Assembly (NCBI GenBank): GCA_963847515.1 | Contig: CAWKAA010000007.1 | Span: 2,108,001 to 2,172,000 of the forward strand | Direction: 5' to 3' | Length of the DNA stretch: 64,000 nucleotides | From: QHXW01 sp963847515 | GTDB lineage: Bacteria > Acidobacteriota > Terriglobia > Bryobacterales > Bryobacteraceae | In this document: positions 54,680-63,536 of the stretch, in pieces | Layout: each line of letters starts with the position of its first letter | Position numbering within the stretch: position 1 is the stretch's first letter | Made by a program: the position numbers and the translations under genes | Notes under the pieces: generated by a model | Database searches by the model: none | What the model saw: the letters and a program-made list of their open reading frames with translations, nothing else | Told to the model about the DNA's origin: nothing

Positions 54680-57124
54680 GTGAATCGGATCGCCCTTCTG
54701 GAAACTATCTGGCAGGACGCCGGCTATACGCTGCGCACGATGCGGCGGAACCGGGTGTTCGCAGCAACGGCCGTACTCGTCCTGGCGTTAGGCATCGGAG
54801 GGAATGCCGCGATGTTCACCGTCATTCGCGCGGTGCTGCTGAAGCCGCTCGATTATCGCGATCCGGACCGGCTGGTGCAAGTCTCAGGCGGAGCAACGCC
54901 CGCGCGGTTTGAGGAGATGCGGGCCGGTGCGCGCTCCTTCACCGGGCTCGGCGCCTTCGGCGGCGAGGAAAGTCTTACGCTCACTGGTGCAGCCGAGCCG
55001 GAGGTTCTGCGCGGCGCTCGCGTATCCGCTGATTTCCTGCGCATTCTCGGCGTCGATCCGATCCTCGGACGCAGCTTTCTTCAGGAGGAAGATTCCCCGG
55101 GCGGCGCGCCCGTGGCAATGATCAGCGCCGAGCTTTGGCAGCGCCGCTTTGCAGGAGACGCGCAGATTGCCGGGAAGACCGTGATTCTGGCGTCGACGCC
55201 GTACACCCTCATCGGCGTGCTGCCGCCGCGCTTTCAGTTCCCTTCTCCGGGCCTGGACGTGTGGGTCACGCGGCCATCGGAGTGGTCGCTGATGCCGCCG
55301 AAGTCCCGCTCTCTCAGCCCGTTTTTGAGCATATTCGGACGCTTGAAGCCGGGGCTCACCCTGGAACAGGCGAGTGCGGAGTTAGGGGTGCTTCGTCACC
55401 AATATGCCGCAGTCCATCCCACCATGCTGGATGCCAAGCCGAAGTCGCCGGACCGCGTCACGCCCATGAAGGAGGCGCTAGTCGCCGATGTTCGCTCCAT
55501 GCTTTGGATGTTGTTCGGCGCTGTCGGCTTCGTGTTGCTCATTGCGTGCGCCAACGTAGCCAGCCTGCTGCTGGCGCGTGCCACATCGCGTTCCCGGGAA
55601 TTTGCCGTGCGATCGGCCCTTGGAGCTGGGCGCATCCGCCTCATCGGTCAGCTACTCGGCGAGAGCATTCTCTTGTCCCTTGCCGGCGGCGCGCTCGGTG
55701 TGCTGCTGGCCAATTGGAGTTTGCGCTGGATTCCCAAGATGACCGCCCTCGACCTGCCGCGCGCCGGCGAGATCCATCTCGATGGCACTGTGCTCGCGTT
55801 CAGCGCGCTTCTGTCCGTCATCACAGGCGTACTCTTTGGTTTGGTTCCCGCGCTCGGTGCGTCGCGGCCCGATCTGATAGGCGTGTTGCGAGCCAGCGGA
55901 AACGCAGCCAGAAGCAGAGCCCCCAGGCGCTTGCTGGTAGACCTGAGTGCCCGCAGCCTGCTAGTCGCCGGACAAGTGGCGCTCTCCATCATATTGCTCA
56001 TCGGCGGCGCGCTCCTGATGGAGAGCGTGGGTCATCTTCGCGGCGTCAATCCCGGATTCAATCCCGCGAATCTGCTCACGATGCGGATTTCTCTCCCACA
56101 ATCGCGGTTTGACACGGACCAAAAAAGAAACGCATTCTACGAAGAACTCATCCGGCGTGTAGGATCGTCGCCGGGCGCCCGCAGCGTAACTATGGCATTG
56201 ACCCTGCCCATGACCAACTATGCCGGAACCCCCGTGCAAGACGCCGCACAAGCGCCGTTGAAGCTGAACGAACGCCCCATCGCGACCATCTTGACCGTCA
56301 CGCCGGATTACTTCCGGACACTCGAAATTCCGTTGCGGCGCGGAAGGGATTTTTCCGCACAGGACACCGTGGGCGCGAAGCGCGTAACCATCGTGGATGA
56401 ACGGCTGGCGCGCCGCTTCTGGCCGGCGTATCCGAGCGGGCCGGATCCCGTAGGCCAGAGGATTCTGATCGGCGCCAACCCTCAACCTGCGGAGATCATC
56501 GGCGTCGTGGCCGATGTACATCAAAATCTGGAAAACACCGCCTGGCCTGATAGTGTGTACATCCCATTCGCGCAGAGCCCTCCGTCCTCGGCCTTGCTGG
56601 CCGTTCGGACCGAAGGCGATCCCCTTCGGTTTGCCGGCGCCGTTCGCGCCGAAGCGTTCGCAATCGATCGGGATCAGCCCATTGCAGCCGTGAAAACCAT
56701 GGAAGACCTGGTGGAAGAAGAGGTGGGTCCGCGGAAATTGACCGTGATGCTGCTGGCTTCGTTCGCTGGTGTTGCACTAATGCTCGCTGTGGTTGGAATC
56801 TACGGTGTCATTTCTTATTCGGTGGCGCAACGCACCCAGGAGATGGGCATCCGGCGAGCGCTGGGCGCACAGCCGGCAGACATCCTGCGCCTAGTCATGG
56901 GCCAGTGCCTCGGACTGACATTGGCTGGCATTGCGGCCGGAATCGCGGGCGCGCTCGCGTTGACGCACGTGATGGAGAGCCTGCTTTTCCAAGTCAGCAC
57001 CACGGATCCGGTAACGTTCGTAAGTGTCGCTTTGCTGTTCCTTCTGGTGGCGCTTGCTGCCAGCTACATTCCCGCGCGCCGGGCCACGCGTATCGATCCA
57101 ATGGCGGCGCTGCGAGTTTGGTGA
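54680..57124 (+). CDS. ADOP-family ABC transporter permease (MacB/FtsX type)
   Basis: 814 residues from GTG 54680. The N-terminal TM1 (NRVFAATAVLVLALGIGGNA) precedes a MacB periplasmic core domain (FRILGVDPILGRSFLQEEDS), a first FtsX domain (MLWMLFGAVGFVLLIACANV), a second periplasmic part, and a terminal FtsX domain (FAGVALMLAVVGIYGVISYS, QEMGIRRALGAQPADILRLV, PARRATRIDPMAALRVW). This duplicated permease layout (ADOP) is very abundant in Acidobacteria. No ATPase gene is adjacent. It probably drives extrusion or mechanotransmission at the envelope; substrate unknown. The fragment at 13530-13947 is a dead relative. Confidence 0.88.
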   Translation: MNRIALLETIWQDAGYTLRTMRRNRVFAATAVLVLALGIGGNAAMFTVIRAVLLKPLDYRDPDRLVQVSGGATPARFEEMRAGARSFTGLGAFGGEESLTLTGAAEPEVLRGARVSADFLRILGVDPILGRSFLQEEDSPGGAPVAMISAELWQRRFAGDAQIAGKTVILASTPYTLIGVLPPRFQFPSPGLDVWVTRPSEWSLMPPKSRSLSPFLSIFGRLKPGLTLEQASAELGVLRHQYAAVHPTMLDAKPKSPDRVTPMKEALVADVRSMLWMLFGAVGFVLLIACANVASLLLARATSRSREFAVRSALGAGRIRLIGQLLGESILLSLAGGALGVLLANWSLRWIPKMTALDLPRAGEIHLDGTVLAFSALLSVITGVLFGLVPALGASRPDLIGVLRASGNAARSRAPRRLLVDLSARSLLVAGQVALSIILLIGGALLMESVGHLRGVNPGFNPANLLTMRISLPQSRFDTDQKRNAFYEELIRRVGSSPGARSVTMALTLPMTNYAGTPVQDAAQAPLKLNERPIATILTVTPDYFRTLEIPLRRGRDFSAQDTVGAKRVTIVDERLARRFWPAYPSGPDPVGQRILIGANPQPAEIIGVVADVHQNLENTAWPDSVYIPFAQSPPSSALLAVRTEGDPLRFAGAVRAEAFAIDRDQPIAAVKTMEDLVEEEVGPRKLTVMLLASFAGVALMLAVVGIYGVISYSVAQRTQEMGIRRALGAQPADILRLVMGQCLGLTLAGIAAGIAGALALTHVMESLLFQVSTTDPVTFVSVALLFLLVALAASYIPARRATRIDPMAALRVW

Positions 57125-57173
57125 AGATCGGTCGAGATGCCGTTTCGGCGAGAGCGCAATCTGCCTGCGGCCT

Positions 57174-58064
57174 TTATCGGCTCGCGAAAGTATCGCAGGC
57201 AGAGACGTTGCCCGACTGCAACCCGCGTTTGAACCACTCCGTGCGTTGTGCGGACGAACCGTGGGTGAAACTTTCCGGGCTGACCCGCCCTTGGGCCATT
57301 CGCTGCAGGCGATCATCGCCGACAGCAGCCGCGGCATTCAGGCCCTGCGCAACGTCAGTCTGATCGACAATGTTCCGTTGTTCGGTAGAGTGTCCCCAGA
57401 CACCGGCGAAGCAATCGGCTTGTAGCTCGACCCGGACGGAAAGCTGGTTCCGAGCGCGTGGGTCCTGTTCCTGAAGGCGGCGTACCTTTGATTCGATCCC
57501 GAGCAGGCGCTGAACGTGGTGGCCAATTTCGTGCGCAATCACGTACGCTTGCGCGAATTTTCCGGGTGCGCCGAAGCGGTTCTCGAGTTCCTGAAAGAAG
57601 CCAAGATCGAGGTAAACTTTCTGGTCTTCCGGACAGTAGAATGGACCGACGGCTGTTTGCGCCTCTCCGCAAGCCGAGGGATACTCGTCCCGATAAAGCA
57701 CAAGCTTCGCGTGCCGGTAGGCCACACCCGCCGATTGCGGCAGAGTCTTGTCCCAATTTGCTTGCACATCGTTCAGCACAAACTTGATGAACTCGTATTC
57801 GGGCTTCTCCTCCGCGTCCTGCCGGGTGCGTTGCCTGCCGTCTTCGTAGGGCTGTGCAGCAGACGGTCGCGAAGCGGGAGCGGGACCAGAGCCAGAAAAG
57901 ATAGTAAAAAGGTTTTGGTGGAAAATCAGGCTCAGAATTCCCACTACTAGCACGCCCCCAATTCCGAGGTGCACGCCCCCAAAACCGCCGAATCCTCCTC
58001 CGCCACCACTATCGTCGCGACGATCTTCAATGTCTTGGTCGGAGCTGCCCGGTGTCCATCGCAT
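57174..58064 (-). CDS. YpfJ-like zinc metallopeptidase
   Basis: 296 residues from ATG 58064 (MRWTPGSSDQDIEDRRDDSG). A Gly-rich start, one transmembrane segment (GIGGVLVVGILSLIFHQNLF) and a large domain with the zinc motif HEIGHHVQ (HExxH) and downstream ELQADCFAGVW (third ligand Glu), the signature of the neutral zinc metallopeptidase/YpfJ family. Residues ACGEAQTAVGPFYCPEDQKV are also conserved. It is anchored in the inner membrane, role unknown. It converges with the ADOP gene and ends 50 bp from it. The longer frame from 58160 runs into a repeat and is not used. Confidence 0.87.
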   Translation of the reverse strand: MRWTPGSSDQDIEDRRDDSGGGGGFGGFGGVHLGIGGVLVVGILSLIFHQNLFTIFSGSGPAPASRPSAAQPYEDGRQRTRQDAEEKPEYEFIKFVLNDVQANWDKTLPQSAGVAYRHAKLVLYRDEYPSACGEAQTAVGPFYCPEDQKVYLDLGFFQELENRFGAPGKFAQAYVIAHEIGHHVQRLLGIESKVRRLQEQDPRARNQLSVRVELQADCFAGVWGHSTEQRNIVDQTDVAQGLNAAAAVGDDRLQRMAQGRVSPESFTHGSSAQRTEWFKRGLQSGNVSACDTFASR

Positions 58065-58159
58065 AGTATCCGATGAGCAACTCATGCTCCATATCAATCC
58101 CATTGCCGCAGACAGGCTTCGAAATTGGTGCCAAATCTCGCAACAGGCTGTGTTCACCA

Positions 58160-58464
58160 CTCTATAGCGGGGCGACAGGCTCGTTCGGTTCTACCTCATC
58201 CTCTAGAGTGCCGTGCTAATGATCATCGTGGCGCCTCGGCGAAGCGCTCCGGGATTGCGCGACTCGCGCCACTGCATGTAGGCAAAGCCGGCGACGAGTG
58301 CCGCGAGAAACAGGTAGGGCGTCATGTTGTAGGGGAAGGTTGGTTCCGGCCAGACCGTTACAAACAGGACCGGCAGCAAAGCTACGGTCGCGATCGATGG
58401 GACCACTACCTGCTGCCAAACAGTGAATTTAGCTCGCTGTTCGCGGCGCATGTAGAGCGTCAAG
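58160..58464 (-). pseudogene. Duplicated C-terminal piece of an amino acid permease
   Basis: Aligns with 61902-62207 at about 90 percent by eye over 305 bp. It encodes TLYMRREQRAKFTVWQQVVV, LLPVLFVTVWPEPTFPYNMT and AYMQWRESRNPGALRRGATM and lacks the first 390 codons. Unlike the longer copy, it keeps Trp at the position of the premature stop. At 58464 it abruptly joins an unrelated sequence. Confidence 0.85.
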
Positions 58465-58596
58465 CTCGAATGAGGATTACGCTCCGTCTGTTGGGGATGG
58501 GCGTTCGCGCACCGATGGTTATGAAAAACCGCGAGAAGTCGTAGATCACGTTTTCAGCAGGCTACGCGTGATTTTCGAGAGTGTCACAAGGTTTCC

Positions 58597-58740
58597 CGAA
58601 CGGCAAGCTGGGAGAAGATTCCACGTCTTGGCGCGTGGGCGCCCTGCGAAACAGCCGAATCAGCCGGAGCGAAACGGTTTACAACAGGAGCTGTTTGGCG
58701 CTGGAGTCTGAGGCCGAAAAATGCGTCTGTCCCCTTTTCG
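58597..58740 (+). pseudogene. RAYT C-terminal copy
   Basis: 140 of 144 positions match 61429-61572 by hand count. It encodes ERQAGRRFHVLARGRPAKQP and ERNGLQQELFGAGV and its stop, the tail of a REP-associated tyrosine transposase. No upstream part is present. Confidence 0.85.
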
Positions 58741-58834
58741 CTCGAAAAATGCGTCTGTCCCCTTTTCGCTGTCCCCTTTTCGCTCCGTATCGTTGTGAAG
58801 TTGCGCAGATCAGGCTGACGCCTGTCCCCTTTTC
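58720..58834 (+). repeat. Cluster of TGTCCCCTTTTCG units
   Basis: Four direct copies of (T)GTCCCCTTTTCG within 115 bp (starting near 58728, 58756, 58770, 58823), two preceded by AAAAATGCGTC. The same motif recurs at 60756-60781 (inverted), 61555-61591 and 61793-61818. It is the REP-like repeat associated with the RAYT gene nearby. Confidence 0.8.
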
Positions 58835-58849
58835 GCCCCATTTCGCCCA

Positions 58850-59075
58850 CACGTTTGCGCTGTACGATTCCCGAACCCATCATAGCCGAACGTCAGACTC
58901 CACAGCGCCGAGCCGACCGTGCTCAACCGCTTCAGTGAATCGTAACCGTACGACACCGTCTCGTTCGTCGTGTGGTTGATCGCTTGCGTGATATCGCCGT
59001 TGTTGCTGCCAGTGGTCGAGAACACGTACTCCAGGTTCACACTCGGCAGCCCGAAAAAACGCTATCTCCGACAGG
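58850..59075 (-). pseudogene. RHS/YD-repeat protein fragment
   Basis: On the minus strand the frame encodes NLEYVFSTTGSNNGDITQAI, TTNETVSYGYDSLKRLSTVG and WSLTFGYDGFGNRTAQTCG. GYDSLKRL and YDGFGNR are YD repeats of RHS polymorphic-toxin or wall-associated proteins. Only about 70 residues remain, ending at a REP unit; the rest of a normally 1000-plus-residue gene is gone. Confidence 0.75.
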
Positions 59076-59136
59076 CTCTTAGGCAGACAAGTTTTGCTCC
59101 AGTACGGTATGGCGGCCAGCTCTCTCACAGAGTCCG

Positions 59137-59158
59137 GTCTCGTCCGTCCCTGATACTT
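59137..59158 (+). repeat. 22-bp repeat, copy 1
   Basis: GTCTCGTCCGTCCCTGATAC plus TT; matches 59828-59849 at 21 of 22. The two copies flank the second RAYT fragment and a carboxypeptidase-regulatory-like scrap. Confidence 0.65.
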
Positions 59159-59572
59159 CTCTGGCAGAATCGCTTCTTCGCCTGCCTGTTGGAGCGGGAT
59201 CATCTCTGGACGGCAATGGCGTATGTGGAGCGCAATCGGTTGCGCGCTGGAATGGTGCGAGGCGCGGCGGACTACCGCTGGTCCAGCGCCACGGCACACC
59301 TGTCCGGGGTGGACCAGACCGGAATCCTGGATATGGAATGGTGGCGGCGTGAGGGCAGGGGCGCAGACTGGGCTCAGGTTCTGGACCAGGAGGAACGGGA
59401 GGCTTCCGCACTGCGGCGCTGCAAGTATGCTGGACGGCCGTTCGGGGACAGCAGCTTTGTCCACGAGATGTCGCAGCGATTCGGACGCTATTGGGAACGC
59501 GGGCGGCCAAGGAAAGAACCAACACCGGCAGGCCGGGCTGGCAAACCACGGGATCAGTGGGCCCTTTTTTGA
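59159..59572 (+). pseudogene. Second RAYT (Y1 transposase) C-terminal fragment
   Basis: The frame from 59159 gives LWQNRFFACLLERDHLWTAM, AYVERNRLRAGMVRGAADYR, WSSATAHLSG and later CKYAGRPFGDSSFVHEMSQR to TGA at 59572. This is the second half of a REP-associated tyrosine transposase, diverged from the one at 60820-61543. The N-terminal catalytic half (HxH and Tyr) is absent. Different short repeats (GACGAGTTTTGCT) lie at both ends. Confidence 0.8.
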
Positions 59573-59608
59573 AAGCGTGCAGCGCCAAAAAATCACGCAG
59601 TTCAGGCT

Positions 59609-59637
59609 GACGAGTTTTGCTATTGACGAGTTTTGCT
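59609..59637 (+). repeat. Two GACGAGTTTTGCT units
   Basis: Copies at 59609-59621 and 59625-59637; a related GACAAGTTTTGCT lies at 59086-59098. They bracket the second RAYT fragment and may be its own REP family. Confidence 0.6.
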
Positions 59638-59639
59638 TC

Positions 59640-59850
59640 ATTCAGATCCTGGGGAGATGTGATGTTCGCGGTCGGCGGCAGCGGCTGCACGTAAATGTAG
59701 TAGTTTCCGGGTGGAATTCCGTCGATGCGATAGGTGCCGTCCGGGTTGGTCAGTGCACTGAGCGCCGAGCCGCCGGGGCGCAACGCCACGACCGGAGCCA
59801 TACGCACGCCTGCGCCTCCCGCGGTCAGTCTCGTCCGTCCCTGCTACTTT
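59640..59850 (-). pseudogene. Carboxypeptidase-regulatory-like domain fragment
   Basis: Minus-strand frame: APVVALRPGGSALSALTNPD, GTYRIDGIPPGNYYIYVQPL. This is a CarboxypepD_reg beta-sandwich with the usual NPDGTYRIDGIPPGNYYI core, normally part of a larger surface or TonB-receptor protein. Its ends lie at the two repeats, and no start or stop belongs to it. Confidence 0.65.
59828..59849 (+). repeat. 22-bp repeat, copy 2
   Basis: GTCTCGTCCGTCCCTGCTAC plus TT, direct copy of 59137-59158 with one mismatch. Confidence 0.65.
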
Positions 59851-59860
59851 TGTTCGACCA

Positions 59861-60310
59861 TTAATACAACACACCGTCGAAAGTCTTGGACACCACCGTT
59901 ATTTCGTCAGGAAGATCCACCTGAAAGTCACTTGGACAACGCGCTGCAACATTGCATGACCCCTTCAAAACGAAGTAGAAGAAGAACCTTGCCTCGCACT
60001 TTCCAGTTTGAGCGGAGCAACCGGTGAACCGCCATTTTGATAGTGTCTCTTTTGCGGAAACAGCGAGAGCCTCGGGCCCAGATACTATTCGAACGTCCTG
60101 AGCTGCTCCGTCGCTAGAAATAGCAACAATCAGTTCCACGGTCCCCTGCAAAGAAGCCATCCGTGCAATCCAAGGATATTCCATTGCGACGACCCGTTTC
60201 ACGGCAGGTCGTGGTTCAGGGGTCTGACACATCGCGGCGCAAGCCAACAGCAAGAAGACCACAACTCCAGGCGCCGCTACTCTTGGTTTGATTGTTGTAT
60301 CGTTAAGCAT
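59861..60310 (-). CDS. TonB-C-terminal domain protein
   Basis: 149 residues with a signal peptide (VAAPGVVVFLLLACAAMCQT). The mature part is a TonB_C-like domain: KRVVAMEYPWIARMASLQGT, VELIVAISSDGAAQDVRIVS, and AVSAKETLSKWRFTGC. It lacks the long Pro-rich spanning region of true TonB, so it is a stand-alone periplasmic TonB_C protein, common in Acidobacteria. Its ATG overlaps the stop of the upstream frame (TGATG), so it was co-translated with the truncated metallopeptidase-like gene. Two Cys pairs (TGCSAQTGKC) could form disulfides. Confidence 0.75.
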   Translation of the reverse strand: MLNDTTIKPRVAAPGVVVFLLLACAAMCQTPEPRPAVKRVVAMEYPWIARMASLQGTVELIVAISSDGAAQDVRIVSGPEALAVSAKETLSKWRFTGCSAQTGKCEARFFFYFVLKGSCNVAARCPSDFQVDLPDEITVVSKTFDGVLY

Positions 60311-60756
60311 CAGTTTAGCCCAGCGGCTTGTTTCACGACGTCGCCGCAGTTATGCATGACCAGCTTGTTGTTAGTGGTTTGCGCATCCACGTTTGGACTA
60401 CCGTTCGCCAGCGGCCCATCATCCAAGAAGTTCGCAGCAGAAACGAGATGCGCCAATTCATGTAGCAGGATTTCGACCTGCGCGGCACTCGTTCCACCCT
60501 GTATCCACGAAGGAATGCCGTAGCCCACGGAAGAGCTTGGACCAGAGTTGAAGAACGCACCGTTTGCGTTAACCGTTATGAGCATGCCTGCGGGGAGATT
60601 CGACCCCTTGGGACTGCTCGCTAAGGCATTCACAGTATTGCTATTAAAGGTCCCGACGCCGACTGCCATCATCGTCCCCCCACTCCCAGGCACGTCGAGC
60701 GCGAGGTTGATGGCGACCGAACTGCCGGCAAGCCATTTAGCGCAATCAGCATCTGG
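60310..60756 (-). pseudogene. 5'-truncated gene with HELAH motif
   Basis: The conserved-looking part starts DADCAKWLAGSSVAINLALD and has a zinc-type motif ILLHELAHLVSAANFLDD with a terminal NCGDVVKQAAG. HExxH followed by a C-terminal Asn/Cys stretch resembles metallopeptidase-like domains at the ends of some acidobacterial RHS proteins; this is inference. The frame continues upstream to 60894 but there passes through a REP unit and the antisense of the RAYT start, so the natural 5' end is lost. The stop overlaps the TonB_C gene. Confidence 0.55.
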
Positions 60757-60781
60757 GGAAAAAAGGGGACAGACGCATTTT
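60756..60781 (-). repeat. Inverted REP unit GGGGAAAAAAGGGGACAGAC
   Basis: Reverse orientation of the GTCTGTCCCCTTTT motif, 39 bp upstream of the RAYT1 ATG. Opposite orientation to the copies after the RAYT gene, as usual for REP/RAYT units. Confidence 0.75.
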
Positions 60782-60819
60782 CCATGAGACTCGATGCTCC
60801 CACCGACCACTTCAGATTC

Positions 60820-61543
60820 ATGCCTCGACGTGCTCGCGTTATCGTTCCAGGCGTCGCGCATCACATCACGCAACGCGGCAACAATCGCCAGCAAGTATTC
60901 TACTCCGTGGAGGATCGCGGTCTCTACCTGGCTCTGTTAACCCAATACGCTCACCGATACGGCACGCAAATCGCCGGTTACTGCTTGATGACCAATCATG
61001 TTCACCTCGTCGTTGTACCGAAACATGAAAATTCCCTCGCGCGCACTTTCGGCCGGGGCCCACACGGAATACGCGCAAGCGCTCAACCAATCCCAGAAAC
61101 GCAGCGGCCACCTATGGCAGAACCGCTTCTTCTCCTGCCCTCTGGATGCCGCGCACCTGGAAAACGCCATGCGGTATGTCGAACTGAACCCGGTGCGTGC
61201 TGGGCTTTCCGTGATGCCCTGGGATTGGCCGTGGTCGAGCGCGCCGGCACATAGCCTGCAAGGCGCCAGAGACGTGGTACTGGACTGCAGCGGCGACTTG
61301 GATAGGTGGGATTACGGCGGGTGGAAGGAGGGTCTGTTGTCGGGCATATCTCACGCAGACTGTGATTCAATTCGCCGTGCGACACAAACGGGCGAGCCAC
61401 TAGGATCGCGCGCATTCCTCCGGCAACTCGAACGGCAAGCTGGGAGAAGACTCCAGGTCTTGGCGCGTGGGCGCCCTGCGGAACAGCCGAATCAGCCGGA
61501 GCGAAACGGTTTACAACAGGAGCTGTTTGGCGCTGAAGTCTGA
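60820..61543 (+). pseudogene. REP-associated tyrosine transposase (RAYT), frameshifted by one G
   Basis: ATG 60820 starts MPRRARVIVPGVAHHITQRG (HHITQRGNN is the family opening) and YCLMTNHVHLVVVPKHENSL carries the HUH-type HxH. After LARTFGR the frame breaks; removing one G from GGGG at 61055-61058 restores AHTEYAQALNQSQKRSGHLW, with the catalytic-Tyr helix, then QNRFFSCPLDAAHLENAMRY and WDWPWSSAPAHSL to TGA 61541-61543. Total about 240 residues when repaired, normal. These single-domain transposases copy REP sequences. It is flanked by matching REP units. A sequencing error in the G run is possible. Confidence 0.85.
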
Positions 61544-61554
61544 GGCCGAAAAAT

Positions 61555-61818
61555 GCGTCTGTCCCCTTTTCGCCGTCCCCTTTTCGCCGTCCCCAAGGAC
61601 CGCGCCCTGCTCATCGTCCGCGATGAGTTTCCGGGCTGGCTATTCCTTGGCGGGTTGCTCTCCAGCAGAGCCCGCTTCCGCTTCACCAACCGCACTCAGT
61701 ATTAACTGCGGTTTGAGCGCTGGCAACGACTTGTCAGCGAATGGTAACCTGTCCCTAGTTTCTGAGTCTCAGCACAGGGGTGCAGTCCACTTCTGTCCCC
61801 TTTTCCCTGTCCCCTTTT
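61555..61818 (+). repeat. REP-like TGTCCCCTTTT units after RAYT1
   Basis: Three tandem units at 61555-61591 (GTCCCCTTTTCGCC, last one truncated) and two more at 61793-61818 (TGTCCCCTTTTCC). Between them (61592-61790) no gene is recognised. Confidence 0.7.
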
Positions 61819-61903
61819 CCCTTTCCTTTTCCCTTCCAAGGCCGCGGAACCGCCGCTCGAACGGTCCCACCGAAATCCGCGGGCGTGAAGGCCTCGTCGA
61901 CCT

Positions 61904-63367
61904 CTATAGCGGGGCGACAGGCTCGTTCGGTTCTACCTCATCCTCTAGAGTGCCGCTGCGAACGAGCATCGTGGCGCCTCGGCCAAGCGCTCCGGGATTG
62001 CGCGACTCGCGCCACTGCATGTAGGCAAAGCCGGCGACGAGTGCTGCGAGAAACAGGTAGGGCGTCATGTTGTAGGGGCAGGTGGGTTCCGGCTAGACGG
62101 TCACAAACAGGACAGGCAGAAGAGCCAGTGTAGCGATCCATGGGACGACTACGTGCTGCCAAACAGTAAATTTGGCCGGCTGTTCCCGGCGCATATAGAG
62201 CGTCAAGGCCACGTTCGCCATAACATAGAGGACAATGACCGCAAGGGTGGCAATGGTTCCAAGGAAACCGAAGATGTAATCGGGTTGCAACAACAAGCCC
62301 ACCAGCAGGATTGACGCGATACCAATTACTTGTACAAAGGCGATTGCGAACGTGGGCGTCCGGTGGCTGGGATGGATACGCCCGAAAATAGCAGGGAGCG
62401 TGCCCGCCCGGCCCATAGTGTACATGACGCGCGACCCGGCGTTGGTGCAGGCGAGACCGACGCCTACGGCGCTGTTGATGATCGCGAGAACCACGAACCA
62501 CCAGCCAGCGCCCCAGAGCGTATGGCCAAGAACGTAATACGGATTGGGATTAACGGCAAAGGCGGCCATGTCGCCGGTGCCCCAGCCGATCGCGCTGGCA
62601 TAGGAAGTAAAGATGTAGAAGATACCGATACTACCCAGGGAGAGCATGATTGCCTGGCCGATAAACTTGCCGGGAAGGCGGGCTTCCTGGGCAAGCGGCG
62701 CTGGAGCCTCAAAGCCGCTAAGCGCGAGGATGGAGAAAACCATCCCCGCCAGAATTCCGCCGAAGTGATGGGGCGATGAAGAAGGCTTGAGCGGCGCAAG
62801 ATATGTGGAGCCCGGTCCTGGATGAATCAGGAACGCGATGGCAAGCACGAACATAATCAGCAGTTCCAGGCCGCCAAGAAGTGCTGTAATCCGCGCGGAC
62901 AGCTGGATGCCGTGGTGCGTGAGCACCCAGATGATGGCGAATATAGACAGCGCGAAACACCACCATGGGATGTTCACATGGAACTGCTTTTTTGACATGT
63001 CCGAGATCAGATAACCAAGGAAACCCGTGCAGCCGGCCGTTCCGAGAATTTCATAGATCAAGTAGCTCCAAGTTGCCATGAAGCCGCTGCGGTTCCCGAG
63101 TCCCCGAGTGGCGAATGAATAATAGCCTCCGCTCGATGGCATGTACCGGGAAAACTGGGACACGGTGTTTCCAATAAAGAAGCAGACGATTGTGGCGAGC
63201 AGCAACGAAAGCGGCATATCCGGTCCGGCCTTGAGGGCAATGATCGGAAAAGTGAACACGATGTTGGTCGCCGGTGCGATGTGCGTGACCCCCTGGAACA
63301 CCAGTTCTGGAAGACCGAGCAAATTGTGGCGAAGCTGAGGATCAGCATTCTCAGCGGGCTGAGGCAA
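61904..63367 (-). pseudogene. APC-family amino acid permease with premature TAG
   Basis: TTG start at 63367 preceded by GAGGAG. 424 codons give an APC transporter with about 11 transmembrane segments: GVTHIAPATNIVFTFPIIAL, SRYMPSSGGYYSFATRGLGN, ILALSGFEAPAPLAQEARLP, and ALTLYMRREQPAKFTVWQHV. The frame then meets TAG at 62093-62095 (Trp in the partial copy at 58 kb) and continues in frame with PEPTCPYNMTPYLFLAALVA to a second stop at 61904. The missing part is the last helix and about 60 residues, so the protein may still work. Substrate unknown. Confidence 0.8.
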
Positions 63368-63536
63368 AATGGGCTCCTCGGACGGGGTGTATCAGGACAC
63401 AGTTCATTTTTCGGAAACCTTGCGCCTTAGTCTTTCACGTCATACGCGCTTAATCAACAATCACGCGCAGTAACGCGCAGCGGTTCCACGCTCTGATATT
63501 CTCTTTGATACCGCAGCAACCGCCAGCGGGCATCGC

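Noticed and set aside
55135..56112. 325-residue plus-strand frame
   Set aside because: Second-frame shadow within the ADOP permease; Arg/His/Ala-rich and without a family pattern.
58720..61818. CRISPR-like array of GTCCCCTTTT repeats
   Set aside because: Units are short, irregularly spaced, in both orientations and have no uniform spacers; better explained as REP units of a RAYT.
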